A stretch of 64,000 nt of DNA from Corynebacterium atrinae (GCF_030408455.1 NZ_CP046977.1:2108001-2172000), one strand, 5' to 3'; shown: positions 24,231 through 33,962, numbered from the stretch's first letter. Notes: generated by a model not told the origin, from the sequence alone. A program made the numbers and translations.

Positions 24231-25073
24231 GGTGCTGTTGCAAAGTTCGGGCGACAGGAAGACCTGCGTGAAATAATCACAGCCATGGGCATCTTCTCCG
24301 GTCGTCATTTCCCCCGTGAAATCATCCTGTGGGCGGTCCGGTGGTACTGCCGCTACGGGCTCAGCTACCGCGATCTGGAAGAAATGATGACCGAACGCGG
24401 CGTACCGGTCGATCACAGCACCATCTACCGCTGGGTCCAGAAATATGCTCCTGAGCTGGACAAGCAGACCCGGTGGTACCGACAAGTCCCGGATTGGCAG
24501 GCCCGGTCCTGGCGGGTGGACGAGACCTATATCCGGGTCGGGGGAAAGTGGTGCTACCTCTATCGGGCCATCACCGCGGGCGGGCATACCCTGGATTTTT
24601 ACCTGTCCCCAAAGCGTAACGTCGCCGCAGCGAAGCGTTTCCTGGCCAAGACCCTGAGGTCGAACACGATAACCGGGTCCCCGCGGGTGATCAACACCGA
24701 TAAAGCACCCTCCCTGGCCAGGGCAATCGCCGAGTTGAAGTCAGAGGGAATCTGCCCGCAGACCGTGGAACACCGGCAGGTGAAATACCTCAATAACGTC
24801 ATTGAAGGAGATCATGGGCGGCTGAAACGGATCCTCGGACCGAAGGGGGCGTTCAAAAACCGGACCTCGGCGTACCGGACGTTGAAAGGGATGGAAGCGA
24901 TGCACTCATTACGGAAAGGCCAGGGCGCGATGTTTGCCTACGGGCAACCGAACCCGGATGCGGTGATCGTCAGCCGGGTATTCGAGAATCTCTGAGAACG
25001 TCGGCCCTCAACGAGCATCAGAGGATGAAGACTGGGTCGTCACGGCTCTCCGCCTGAAGTTTGCAACAGCACC
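24231..25073 (+). mobile_element. IS6-family element (IS1628-like), copy C
   Basis: An 843-bp element from GGTGCTGTTGCAAAGTTCGG at 24231 to TTTGCAACAGCACC ending 25073. The first 700 bp match copy B almost exactly, but the tail (transposase end VFENL and the GACTGGGTCGTCACGG stretch) matches another isoform, so it looks recombinant. The flanks 24223-24230 and 25074-25081 differ. It separates a lipase N-terminus from a membrane-protein fragment, marking a rearrangement joint. Confidence 0.88.
24285..24995 (+). CDS. IS6-family transposase, intact
   Basis: A 236-residue transposase with all three catalytic acidic residues (VDETYIRVGGKW; VINTDKAPSL; VIEGDHGRLKR). ATG 24285 corresponds to MGIFSGRHFPREII; the longer open frame from 24153 comes from the upstream lipase remnant. 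The last two residues, NL, replace the AA found in copy B. Confidence 0.9.
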   Translation: MGIFSGRHFPREIILWAVRWYCRYGLSYRDLEEMMTERGVPVDHSTIYRWVQKYAPELDKQTRWYRQVPDWQARSWRVDETYIRVGGKWCYLYRAITAGGHTLDFYLSPKRNVAAAKRFLAKTLRSNTITGSPRVINTDKAPSLARAIAELKSEGICPQTVEHRQVKYLNNVIEGDHGRLKRILGPKGAFKNRTSAYRTLKGMEAMHSLRKGQGAMFAYGQPNPDAVIVSRVFENL

Positions 25074-25908
25074 ATTTCAACGATCTTTCGTGGTGGACGG
25101 CAGAAAGAGTGGCAGCGGCAGCTAACGCTGGTCTCCTCGTCCTTGCCGTCATCACTGTAATTGTGGCTTTTGTAGCTGTCTTTCAAACGAAGGAAATTAT
25201 CAGACAGAACGAAATAGCCAGAACCGAGCACTCTAAAGCGGCGCTGGCGTCGGAAAGCAGCAGGAAGAATACAATCGCCTGGCTGCCGAATCGGCTGACC
25301 ATCAGGCAACGTCGGTAGAACTGCAGCGAGAGTCGGTGGAGCGGACAAATCGCCCGATGGTGACTGTCCGCTATCTTCCACCAAAACATGTGAGGGATGT
25401 CCTTGACTTGGAGATTTCCAACGTGGGTAAATCGGTCGCCTACCACGTTCAGGTGGAGTTTTCCCCGCCGCTCCCTGCCCCTGACTTGGACGGGTTGAAC
25501 GAAAACAGCAAATCCGGACAGACGTTTTATAAGCCCAACGTGGAAATACCTCGAACACTGTTCGTCGAGCGACAGTTCCGAACGTGGGTACCGGGGCAGA
25601 AGGTGACGGCACCCTTCTGGGTTTCCCATAAAGACTACGAGGTCGGTGACCGAGAAGCTGTCTCTGCGGAGGGAATCCCCGCCGCACAGCTCGTCAGCAT
25701 CTCCTACCAAGATGAAAAGGGTGAAGGCTATACGGAAGAGTTCGAACTCGATCCCGGGATCTGGGTGGGAACGATGTTCTCCGACACGGATGCCTTCAAA
25801 CAACGCAAAGCGGTAGAAAAGATGTCCGACTCCGTCCAGACTCTAACCCGACAGATACGGACCATCCTGAATCGAACTACGCCGCCACCTCAAAACGAGA
25901 TTGAATAG
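25074..25908 (+). pseudogene. Membrane-anchored protein of unknown function, frameshifted and 5'-truncated
   Basis: Two frames belong together. The first (WWTAERVAAAANAGLLVLAV ... IIRQNEIARTEHSKAALASE) has a membrane helix and coiled-coil-like helix; after about 25258 the next frame continues it as QQEEYNRLAAESADHQATS and then a beta-rich domain (MVTVRYLPPKHVRDVLDLEI). A one-base shift separates them. The start is lost at the IS6 joint; the current open frame begins with a TTG inside the IS6 end repeat. It lies just upstream of the restriction-modification gene and may be a decayed part of that locus. Confidence 0.5.
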
Positions 25909-26029
25909 CTTCACCTCGGCTTTCAGGGGGAGAAAAGCGGGTAAAACTACGTGGAGCTGAGGGTAGAGGGGAATATGGTGGAAAAGGAAACCTCAGCTAG
26001 TCGTCAGCCCGTGCCCGGAAGGATCCCTC

Positions 26030-29000
26030 ATGTCTCCAGCAGAATCTCCCACTATCGGTTTCGACAAAACGGTGGCAAAGCTCATCACTGATCTCGCCGC
26101 GATTGAACGGGAACTCTTGCTCGACGCCCGGGGAAATCCCGAAGACCAGCTCAAGGCTCCACTGACTTCGTTTCTCAGCGATGCTGCTTCCGCCCTGGTC
26201 AGCAAGATCCATGTGACCACCGAGCATCGCCAGACTGTCGGCGATGTGGTGGAGGGTGTGCGTCTGGATATGGCCATAAAAAGAGGTAAAGGCCAGCTCG
26301 TCGGGCATATTGAACTGAAATCACCGGGGAAAAGTGCCAACCCTTACCGTAAAACGGGATGGACCCCGCACGACCGCAAACAATGGTCGAAACTCGAACT
26401 CCATCCCAACCTCATCTACTCCAACGGCTGGGAATGGACGCTGTTGCGCCACGGAGCGGGACAACCCCTCGTCCACGTCACTTTGGAACCACGTGCCGAT
26501 GGCACTGTCCCCGGCGACCAGGTTGATTCACTGCGGCAACTGCTTGACCAGTTTCTGACGTGGCGGCCCCTGGCCCCGTCGTCTCCGAAGGCCCTCGCCG
26601 ACCAACTGGCACCCTTGACCGCTTTTCTCCGTGATTCAGTGATCGACGTCCTCACACACCCCTCACCGACACCGACGGGCCTGCCCGCGCTCTACCAGAA
26701 ATGGCAGGCCGACCTCATGCCCGGAGCCACGCCTAGAGAGTTCGCCGACAGCTTCGCGCAAACCTTCACCTACGCCCTTCTCCTCGCCCGCATCGAGTCC
26801 TCCCAAGATGACGAGACGTTCACCGCCACCGCAGTTACCGACTCACTGCTGCGAAACGGACACAAACTGATCGGCTCGGTGCTCGAGCTCATGGCCCAGC
26901 CCACCAACCGAGAGGCAGTGGAAGGAGCAGTAGGACTTCTCGAATCCACCATCGGCGCGGTCAACCCCGACAAACTGACCGAAAAATCCGATCCCTGGCT
27001 CTACTTCTACGAAGACTTCCTTGCCTCCTATGACCCGAAAATGCGCAAGGACGCCGGCGTCTACTACACCCCCGTGGAGATCGTACGCCTCCAGGTCCGC
27101 CTCCTCGACGACATCCTGCGCAGCCGCTTCGGCCGCCAACGCGGTCTGGGTACAGAGGATGTCAACGTCCTCGATCCGGCTGCCGGCACAGGCGCGTACC
27201 CCCTGGCGGTCGCCGAGCACGTCTTAGCGGATTCACCGGCTCCTCAAGATGACGCCCGCAGCCTCGCCCAGCGGCTGTTCGCCTTCGAACTGCTCGTGGG
27301 CCCCTACTCGGTTGCTCATCTCCGGATGACCCAGATGCTGGAGAAAACCGGCATCAGCCTTGGTAAGGAAGGAGTTCAGGTATTTTTGACCAACACTCTG
27401 ACCGATCCTGGTGACATCTCCGATGACTACCAGCAAATTTCCTTCTGGGAAATCGAACAAAACCTCAACGAAGAAACCCGCCGGGCTGGCCTGGTCAAAA
27501 ACCAGCAGACCCGCATCAAGGTCATCCTCGGCAACCCTCCCTACGACCGCGGATCAAGAGGAAAGGCCCTGGGCACCGGGTCCACGCGCTTTCCCAACAT
27601 CATCCTGGAAGAAGTCGACGGCAACCCACCGCTGTTGGAGGACTTCATCACTCCCCTCAAAGAGATCGGGGCCGGCGGCCAGGCGAAGAATCTCTATAAC
27701 AGCTACATCTACTTCATCCGCTGGGCCATCTGGAAAGCCTGCGAACAGCACAAGGACGAAGCCGGTGTCGTCTCCTTCATCACCTCATCGTCCTACCTCC
27801 GCGGACCTGGGTTTGCTGGCCTGCGTGAGTACATGCGTAAAGCCTTTGATGAGATCTGGATCATCGACCTCGGAGGGGAAGGACGTGGGGCACGCAAGGA
27901 CGAGAACGTCTTCAACATCCAGACCCCGGTGGCGATCTTCTTCGGTATCCAGTGGGAAAAAAACTCCAAGGGTCAAGCCCGAAAGCATAGTGATCGAGTC
28001 AGAACAAGGGCGAAAATCCGCTACATCCGAGTGGAAGGAACCAAAAAAGAGAAGCTATCTTCCCTCAAAGAAATCTCGACTCCAGATTCTCAAAATAATC
28101 CCTGGGTCCAGCTATCAAACACGGACTGGCATGCGAAGTTCGTTCCTGACAGTGCAGCAGGGCTGGCCGAATTCGCCCCCCTCGATTGGGTGTTTCCATG
28201 GGTGCAATCCGGTGCGCAATACAAACGAAAATGGCCTATTGGGGTTACTCCTAATGCTTTGAGGAAGCGCTGGAGGGAACTCTTCTCTACAGGAGAAGTC
28301 GATCCCGCTGCTTTCGTTCAGGACCGAGACCTCTTAGTTTCCTCCGAAAAGACGGATGTGTTTTCTGCGGAACAGCTTCCTCCTTTGACCGCCCCAACAG
28401 CTAGTACCAGTATGGTGAAGCCGGTTCGATATGGATACCGTAGTTTCGATCGACAGTGGTGTCTCCCAGATCATCGAGTAGGTACCTACATAAGACAGCA
28501 GTTCTGGGACTGTCTTTCTGCTGACCAGCTATATTTTGCGACAGTTACTTCGACGCCCCTTGGAGGGGGGCCAGCGTTAACTGTAAGTCCCTACGTTCCG
28601 GACTTGGATTATTTCCGTGGATCTTATGGGGCGAAGAACATTCACCCCCTCTACCGGAGCCCGGATGCGAGGCCTGCGAACATTTCTAGCTGCTTACTTT
28701 TAGTGCTGACCGACACCTATGGGCAAGAAATATCTCCGAAGGACGTCGCTCTATACACTTTCGGCCTATTGGGGACAGGCGCTTACACCGCGCGTTTCCA
28801 GGATGAATTAGAAGAATCGGCAGCCAGAGTCCCGTTCACCACCAACTATGAACTGTTCAAGGAAACTAGAGACTTCGGGCAGTCGTTGATCTTCGAGCAG
28901 ACCTGGGGCGAGAGAGGCAGCGAACTTAACCAATTCGGGCAGCCTACCCGCGCACGATTCCAAGGGCAGGCTCAAATCCAGTTGGAAACGCCCTCAACTT

Positions 29001-29392
29001 CGTACCCGGAAAGGTGGATCTACGACGCCGAATCCCATCAGCTCACTGTAGGAGAAGCCGTGTTCACCCAGGTCCTTCCTGAAGTGATGGCTTTTAACGT
29101 TTCCGGCATGAATGTCGTGGGCTCTTGGCTGGGATACCGGATGAAAGAACCAGCTGGCAAGTCCTCATCTCCCCTTGACCGTATCCAGGCTGAAACGTGG
29201 GAACTCGACCGTGAGCTCTTGGAACTGCTGTGGCAGGTCGAATTCTTTGTGAAGGCAGAACCAGAAGGCGCACGTTTACTGGAGGAAGTGGCTACAGGAG
29301 ACCTAGTCCCAGTCAAACTCCTCGGACCTCCCGAAACGAGCGAGACCAAGGCCCCGAAGAGAAAGAAGATCAACCAGGAAGAGATCTTCTAG
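26030..29392 (+). CDS. Single-chain restriction-modification enzyme (type IIG/ISP-like)
   Basis: A 1120-residue protein. Residues ~75-105 hold LDMAIKR...GHIELKSPGK, a PD-(D/E)xK nuclease pattern. The N6-adenine methyltransferase core follows: motif I NVLDPAAGTGAYPLAVAE near residue 385 and motif IV VILGNPPYDRG near 505. After about 700 the sequence matches the long C-terminal target-recognition region of type ISP enzymes (GYRSFDRQWCLPDHRVG; GYRMKEP). No helicase domain is seen, so it is shorter than true ISP enzymes. ATG 26030 has GGAAGGA upstream. One protein would both methylate host DNA and cut unmodified DNA. Confidence 0.82.
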   Translation: MSPAESPTIGFDKTVAKLITDLAAIERELLLDARGNPEDQLKAPLTSFLSDAASALVSKIHVTTEHRQTVGDVVEGVRLDMAIKRGKGQLVGHIELKSPGKSANPYRKTGWTPHDRKQWSKLELHPNLIYSNGWEWTLLRHGAGQPLVHVTLEPRADGTVPGDQVDSLRQLLDQFLTWRPLAPSSPKALADQLAPLTAFLRDSVIDVLTHPSPTPTGLPALYQKWQADLMPGATPREFADSFAQTFTYALLLARIESSQDDETFTATAVTDSLLRNGHKLIGSVLELMAQPTNREAVEGAVGLLESTIGAVNPDKLTEKSDPWLYFYEDFLASYDPKMRKDAGVYYTPVEIVRLQVRLLDDILRSRFGRQRGLGTEDVNVLDPAAGTGAYPLAVAEHVLADSPAPQDDARSLAQRLFAFELLVGPYSVAHLRMTQMLEKTGISLGKEGVQVFLTNTLTDPGDISDDYQQISFWEIEQNLNEETRRAGLVKNQQTRIKVILGNPPYDRGSRGKALGTGSTRFPNIILEEVDGNPPLLEDFITPLKEIGAGGQAKNLYNSYIYFIRWAIWKACEQHKDEAGVVSFITSSSYLRGPGFAGLREYMRKAFDEIWIIDLGGEGRGARKDENVFNIQTPVAIFFGIQWEKNSKGQARKHSDRVRTRAKIRYIRVEGTKKEKLSSLKEISTPDSQNNPWVQLSNTDWHAKFVPDSAAGLAEFAPLDWVFPWVQSGAQYKRKWPIGVTPNALRKRWRELFSTGEVDPAAFVQDRDLLVSSEKTDVFSAEQLPPLTAPTASTSMVKPVRYGYRSFDRQWCLPDHRVGTYIRQQFWDCLSADQLYFATVTSTPLGGGPALTVSPYVPDLDYFRGSYGAKNIHPLYRSPDARPANISSCLLLVLTDTYGQEISPKDVALYTFGLLGTGAYTARFQDELEESAARVPFTTNYELFKETRDFGQSLIFEQTWGERGSELNQFGQPTRARFQGQAQIQLETPSTSYPERWIYDAESHQLTVGEAVFTQVLPEVMAFNVSGMNVVGSWLGYRMKEPAGKSSSPLDRIQAETWELDRELLELLWQVEFFVKAEPEGARLLEEVATGDLVPVKLLGPPETSETKAPKRKKINQEEIF

Positions 29393-29692
29393 CTGGGAAG
29401 CAGAGGTCGATATGGGGCCATCCCTGAGACAGCTGGCGCTGGCACCGTATCGACCCGAACTTCTGCAAACAGTCCTGTAGCGCCGTGGAGACTTCCCTCT
29501 GCTTCTTGGTTCTCCTGGAACATCATCTCGGCGCTGATGCGCGCAACCTGATCTTCTGGCCACCGGCCGGCTACGAATCCTCGCACCCAACCCCATGCTA
29601 AGACGCGTGTTATCAACGACGGACCACGTTTCCACCTTGCGGAGCAGATACACAACTCCGGTGCGCCTGACCCGAATTAACGACGCAAGGCA
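29393..29692. other. Intergenic stretch, no supported gene
   Basis: Between the restriction-modification gene and the Abi_C remnant. An 88-codon minus-strand frame (29389-29655) exists, but it has no start signal I trust and no recognised motif. No repeats or hairpins of note were seen. Confidence 0.4.
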
Positions 29693-30124
29693 CTAGAAAG
29701 GAGCAGAACTTTCCTCATAGAACTTGTCGAGAATGTAATGGCACCAGAGCAGCGCAGACGATATCGCCAACTTGGCCTGACTGTCACTGACCACACGTAC
29801 TCCCGCCATGCCATGCCCCTCATCGGTATCCTTGCGTCGCATCTCTGAGGCGCCTTCGACAATCTTATTCAGGGCCTTTCGAGTGAGAGTAAGGCCCTCT
29901 GCAATTTTCCCTGAACCATTATCAGAGGTAATACCCAGCTCAGCCATTGCCCTACTGCAGCGCTCGGCAGCATTCATATTTCTTACCGACTCTACCGACT
30001 GACCTCGTGCTTGCAGGACTGCGCTAGCAGTTGCCTCCATTAGGTCTTTAGAGAAACCGATTACCTCAAGATTGTCTTTATCCCGAACTAGCGCCCTGTT
30101 GATCTGCTTTATCTTGCGGTATAT
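29693..30124 (-). pseudogene. Abi_C-type abortive infection protein, C-terminal remnant
   Basis: About 144 residues on the minus strand: LMEATASAVLQARGQSVESV, then KIVEGASEMRRKDTDEGHG and LAISSALLWCHYILDKFYEE. The pattern (RxxxDxGHG followed by a helical tail with an Ala-rich segment) is that of the Abi_C domain found at the end of abortive-infection proteins. The N-terminal part is missing because an ISL3 element begins at 30125. The long open frame running on into the IS is a chance fusion. Confidence 0.65.
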
Positions 30125-31388
30125 GGGCTCTTCCGGATCCGGAGTGCGTAGCGGGGATGCTGCGGTGATGCGGTGAGGCACAAGATGTAGGGGTCCTGGG
30201 GGTGTGAGGATTGCGGTTCCTACACCTGCACCCAGAACCACCCAGGACCCGCTTTGAACGCTACCGCCAGCCTGCTTGCCGACACCATCTGCCGCACCGT
30301 CGAGCTCGGGGTGACTATCACCGACGCCGCGGTGGCCGACGAGTTCACGCACCTGTTCTGCTCCCCGGTCACGCTGGACCCGGTGTGCGCCGACTGCGGG
30401 ACGGAGGGGAGGCTGCGTGACCACATCGAGCGGAAGGTGACCGATCTGCCGATCGTCGGCCATCCCACCAGACTGCACGTACGCGTACCACGCTTCACCT
30501 GCGACAACACCGAGTGCGCTACGAGGATTTTCCAGCAGCGCATGCCTGATTTGGCCGAGCCGCGGGCCAAGACCACCCGCCGGTGCAGCCGCTGGATTCT
30601 GCAGCGCCTGGCGATCGACCGCACCAGCGTGGCCGCCGTCGCGAAGGCCCTCGGGCTGGGCTGGGATCTGGTCAACGACCTGGCGGTCTCCGAGACCCGC
30701 GCCATGGTCTACGACCAGCCCGGACACTTCGACGGCGTCCGTGTCCTCGGGGTCGATGAGCACAAATGGAAGCACGTGCGCGGCGACGGCAGCAGCTCGT
30801 TCGTCACCGTCTTGGTGGACCTGACCCCGGTCGTGGACGGCACCGGCCCGTCTCGTCTGTTGGACATGGTCCCCGGGCGCTCGGCGAAGGTTCTCACCGA
30901 GTGGCTCGACGCCCGTGACCAGGTGTTTCGAGACCGAGTCAAGGTGGTCACGATGGACGGGTTCGCCGGCTACCACTCCGCCGCCGCCAGCGCGGTGCCC
31001 GCTGCCCGGACGGTGATGGACCCGTTCCACGTCGTGCATCTTGCCGCCGACAAGCTCACCGTGTGCCGCCAACGGATCCAGCAGGCCACCACCGGACACC
31101 GGGGACGGACCGGCGATCCGCTGTACGGCATCCGCCGCACCCTGCGAACCCGCGCTGAGCTGCTTACCGACAAGCAGAAGGTCCGCTTGTTCAAGGCGTT
31201 CACCGCCAATGACGCGCACGCGGCGGTGGAGGTCACCTACGGCGCCTACCAGCGACTCATCGCCGCCTACGAGGCCTCGGGCAGGCGGGAGGGCAAGATC
31301 GCGATGTACAAGCTCCTCAAGTCGATCCGGGCCGGGGTGCCCACCGAGCTGCCCGAGCTCGCCCAGCTGGGCCGGTCGCTGTGGAAGC
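30125..31388 (+). mobile_element. ISL3-family element, right end missing
   Basis: The left end GGGCTCTTCCGGATCCGGAG at about 30125 resembles the ISL3 terminal repeat (GGCTCTTCCG as in IS31831 of C. glutamicum, from memory). The transposase gene runs to about 31388, where the sequence turns into an inverted piece of another ISL3 element. No right end is present. Confidence 0.7.
30254..31388 (+). pseudogene. ISL3-family transposase, C-terminus lost
   Basis: Starts at a TTG (MNATASLLADTICRTVELGV, as in IS31831-type proteins). It has the N-terminal zinc-finger cysteines (PVCADCGTEG; FTCDNTEC), the DDE core (VLGVDEHKWKHVRG; VVTMDGFAGYHSA; MDPFHVVHLA) and ends abnormally: after ELAQLGRSLWKRR the frame changes, where AEILAYFDTG and about 60 more residues would be expected. 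Likely inactive. Confidence 0.75.
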
Positions 31389-31520
31389 GCCGGTGTCGAA
31401 GTACGCGAGGATCTCGGCCCGTCGTTTCCACATCGTCCGACCCAACTGCCCCAGCTCCTGGACCCCGGCGGGGAGATCTTTCCGGATCCGACACATGACC
31501 TTGTACATCCAGCGGCGGCG
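31389..31520 (-). mobile_element. Inverted fragment of a second ISL3 transposase
   Basis: The minus strand reads MYKVMCRIRKDLPAGVQELG then QLGRTMWKRRAEILAYFDTG, the C-terminal part of an ISL3 transposase that is related but not identical to the plus-strand one. The two meet tail to tail at about 31388, both at the WKRR codons, so the joint formed within homologous sequence in inverted orientation. Confidence 0.7.
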
Positions 31521-31523
31521 CAG

Positions 31524-32144
31524 GGCTCCGTGGTGTTCTTCGGTGACTCCATTACCGATGGTCACTCATCGACCGTGGACGCGAACCTGCGGTATCCAGA
31601 CCAGGTAGCCGACCGCCTCCTGGAGCGGCCCGAAGCACAGCAATGTGGCGTGCTCAACTCTGGTATCAGCGGAAACCATCTACTGACCGATGCTGGCACG
31701 CAAGGCGTCTCAGCGATGGCACGCTTTGAAAACGATGTGCTGGATCAGCCCGGAGTCCACACCGTGGTGCTCCTGGAAGGCATCAATGACATCGGTAACA
31801 GCGAGGGCGCAGTGGAACCGGAACAGCTGATCAATGTCTACCGCCAATTCATCGAGCGAGCACACGACCACGACATTCGCGTAGTCGGTGCCACGATCAC
31901 ACCTTATGAAGGAGCCGACTACTACACCGAAGCCGGCGAGGAGGACCGCCAGGCAGTCAATGAGTGGATCAGGAACTCAGGTGAATTCGATGCCCTTGCT
32001 GATTACGAGGCTGCGGTCCGCGACCCCGACAACCCGAGCAGGCTCCTTCCCGCATTCAATCCGGGCGACAACCTACATCCGAATGACGAGGGCTACGCGG
32101 CGATGGCCGACGAACTAGATCTTGAGGAGATCTGCGCCAGCTGA
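31524..32144 (+). pseudogene. SGNH/GDSL hydrolase, N-terminus missing
   Basis: About 206 residues: VVFFGDSITDGHSSTVDANL (block I with the catalytic Ser), VVLLEGINDIGNSEGAVEP (block III, GxND) and NPGDNLHPNDEGYAAMAD (block V, DxxH). All catalytic blocks are present, but the signal peptide and start are lost at the ISL3 joint, so expression is doubtful. Such enzymes are secreted esterases or lipases. Confidence 0.7.
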
Positions 32145-32179
32145 TCGGTCAGCTATTGGCTCCGCCACCTATACCCAGA

Positions 32180-32444
32180 ACATGAGCTACTGCACTGCTA
32201 TTGGCAGGTCATCGACCGGTTCCAGCCCGTGCTGGAGTTGCTGCGCCCGACCTTCGAGGGCGATCGTGACATGATGTCGGTCAGCCACGGCACCGCGATC
32301 CGCACGATCACCACCTACACCACCGGGGTGGACGGCGGCTTCTCCGGATACATGACCAACTGCCGCTACATCGTGATTAAATCCGGCGAGGTCGGCTTCG
32401 GCCAGGGTGACCTGGTCCGGTGGGCAAATACAGGCAGCAAATAG
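32180..32444 (+). pseudogene. Histidine phosphatase (phosphoglycerate-mutase-like), C-terminal fragment
   Basis: The frame reads YWQVIDRFQPVLELLRPTFE, then DMMSVSHGTAIRTITTY and a C-terminal beta region ending ANTGSK, stop. SHGTAIR is the second-histidine motif of the histidine phosphatase superfamily. The RHG active-site motif and the N-terminal half are missing. A relic joined behind the hydrolase remnant. Confidence 0.6.
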
Positions 32445-32461
32445 ATTTAGCGGCCCGCTGG

Positions 32462-32896
32462 TCACAGACCTGTCAGCACATCGCGAACCTGTGGCGGCAG
32501 GGAGCTAAACCACTCAGCTTCCCCGCCGGGCTCGGGCAAGAGCTGGCCGTATTCGGTCATGTTCGCACCGGGGATCTCATTGACGTAGACCCAGAGGTGG
32601 GCCGCCGGTATTCCCAGTGTCTCGGCGCCCCTGGCGGTGAGCTGTTTTAATAGCCCGGTTTTCTGCTGTTCGGTGCGCCCGGAACGGATATCCGCCCGGA
32701 TCCAGACGTGGTCCTGAGAAACTTCCCGGCCGGCGAGGAATAACTCACCGGGTGCAAGATCGTTGAAGATCACCTGAACCAGATAGCGCGGGGCGGACGT
32801 GACTTCGTGGTGGAGGTCGGTGATCAGCTCAGCGAGTTTCGGGCGCTGCCCCGGGCCGATTGTCCCGGCGGTGGATAAGACGGTGTAGGTCGGCAT
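32462..32896 (-). CDS. Cis-CaaD/Cg10062-like tautomerase
   Basis: A 144-residue protein from ATG 32896 (MPTYTVLSTAG). Counting from Pro1 after Met removal, it keeps all six residues of the Cg10062/cis-CaaD active site as I know it: Pro1, His28, Arg70, Arg73, Tyr103 and Glu114 (motifs TDLHHE, IRSGR, WVYVNEIPGANMTEYG). It should have tautomerase or weak dehalogenase/hydratase activity on unsaturated acids; the natural substrate of Cg10062 is not settled to my knowledge. A stand-alone gene between relics and a resolvase. Confidence 0.85.
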   Translation of the reverse strand: MPTYTVLSTAGTIGPGQRPKLAELITDLHHEVTSAPRYLVQVIFNDLAPGELFLAGREVSQDHVWIRADIRSGRTEQQKTGLLKQLTARGAETLGIPAAHLWVYVNEIPGANMTEYGQLLPEPGGEAEWFSSLPPQVRDVLTGL

Positions 32897-33200
32897 GAAC
32901 CTCAATCTACCTACCCAGCACAAAAGCGGCACCCGCATCTAGTATCAGGTGCCGCTTCAGGCGTATTTTAACCCCACTTGAACTGCGGCGCAGCACCTCA
33001 ACAGTGCACTGTCGTAAAACGAAGAGACAGCCACATCGATCCAAAGACACCAGCAGCATCCGTGTCAGGTCATCCAACACAGAGTCGGCAGCAGGCGTTT
33101 GGTTTCCTTCTTTCATTTTCCTCGGTTATACCTCTATATATAGGGCCACCTCGAGATGGCCCTGGAAACACCGCAGTACACCCGTACTGCGAGCAGCACG

Positions 33201-33818
33201 TCAGCTGCCGGTAAGAAGTTTCCGCCCGTCCTCGCGTAGCTCCCCCGTCGGGGAGACATGCCGGTAGAGCGTCTGCCGGGTGATCTCCAGTTCTTTGCAC
33301 AGTGCTGCCACACTGGTTTCCGGTTGACCCATCGCCGCCATGGCCAGGCGTACCTTGGCTGGGGTCATCTTGAACGGTCGCCCACCCTTACGTCCCCGGG
33401 CCCTCGCTGATTCCAGGCCCGCTTTCGTGCGTTCAGAGATGAGCTCGCGTTCGAACTCGGCCAATGCGGCGAAGATCCCGAAGACCAGCTTGCCCTGGGC
33501 TGAGGTCGTGTCGATCGCCGCCCCCTGACCGGTGAGCACCTTCAGGCCGACCTCGCGGGCGGTGAGATCGTGGACGATGTTGACCAGGTGGCGCAGGTTC
33601 CGGCCCAGCCGATCCAACTTCCACACCAACAACGTGTCCCCCGGGCGCAGCGCTTTGAGACAGGCGTCGAGATGCGGGCGGTCCTCCTGTTTGCCCGACG
33701 CCCTGTCCTCATAGAGATGGCCCGGATCCACCCCGGCCGCAATGAGGGCGTCACGTTGCAGATCGGTGGTCTGCGACCCGTCCGACTTCGAGACCCGCAT
33801 ATAACCAATCAACGCCAT
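33201..33818 (-). CDS. Serine recombinase, Tn3-type resolvase/invertase
   Basis: A 205-residue small serine recombinase: ALIGYMRVSKSDGSQTTDLQ (catalytic Ser), LLVWKLDRLGRNLRHLVNIV, LAEFERELISERTKAGLESA and a C-terminal helix-turn-helix (VAALCKELEITRQTLYRHV). Two adjacent ATGs at 33821 and 33818 are possible; AGGAG is better spaced from 33818. A three-part res-like region lies upstream at 33829-33962. No Tn3 transposase is present, so this is either a relic of a transposon or a free resolvase system. Confidence 0.88.
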   Translation of the reverse strand: MALIGYMRVSKSDGSQTTDLQRDALIAAGVDPGHLYEDRASGKQEDRPHLDACLKALRPGDTLLVWKLDRLGRNLRHLVNIVHDLTAREVGLKVLTGQGAAIDTTSAQGKLVFGIFAALAEFERELISERTKAGLESARARGRKGGRPFKMTPAKVRLAMAAMGQPETSVAALCKELEITRQTLYRHVSPTGELREDGRKLLTGS

Positions 33819-33828
33819 CATGAACTCC

Positions 33829-33962
33829 TGTCACTTATACGATCGTTTACGTGACAAGGGGGGCGATTGCCGTTCCCACAGGCGAAGAAATGCCCGGCCT
33901 GTCACTTAACACGTTATTTATTCTAGGTTACGTCAACGGTCGTTAAGACCACTAAAGTGACA
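33829..33962. other. Candidate res site (three subsites) of the resolvase
   Basis: Subsite I, 33829-33856, is a 28-bp imperfect palindrome bounded by TGTCAC and GTGACA with ACGATCGT at the centre, the usual length of a crossover site. Two further pairs of TGTCACTTA- and TAACG/GTGACA-like half-sites lie at 33900-33935 and 33931-33962. The arrangement with I nearest the gene fits Tn3-family res. Confidence 0.55.

Noticed and set aside
29389..29655. 88-codon minus-strand frame after the RM gene
   Set aside because: No start signal, no recognisable domain, overlaps the RM stop.
29693..31552. 619-codon minus-strand frame
   Set aside because: Only its last ~144 codons (Abi_C remnant) are meaningful; the rest is antisense to the ISL3 transposase.
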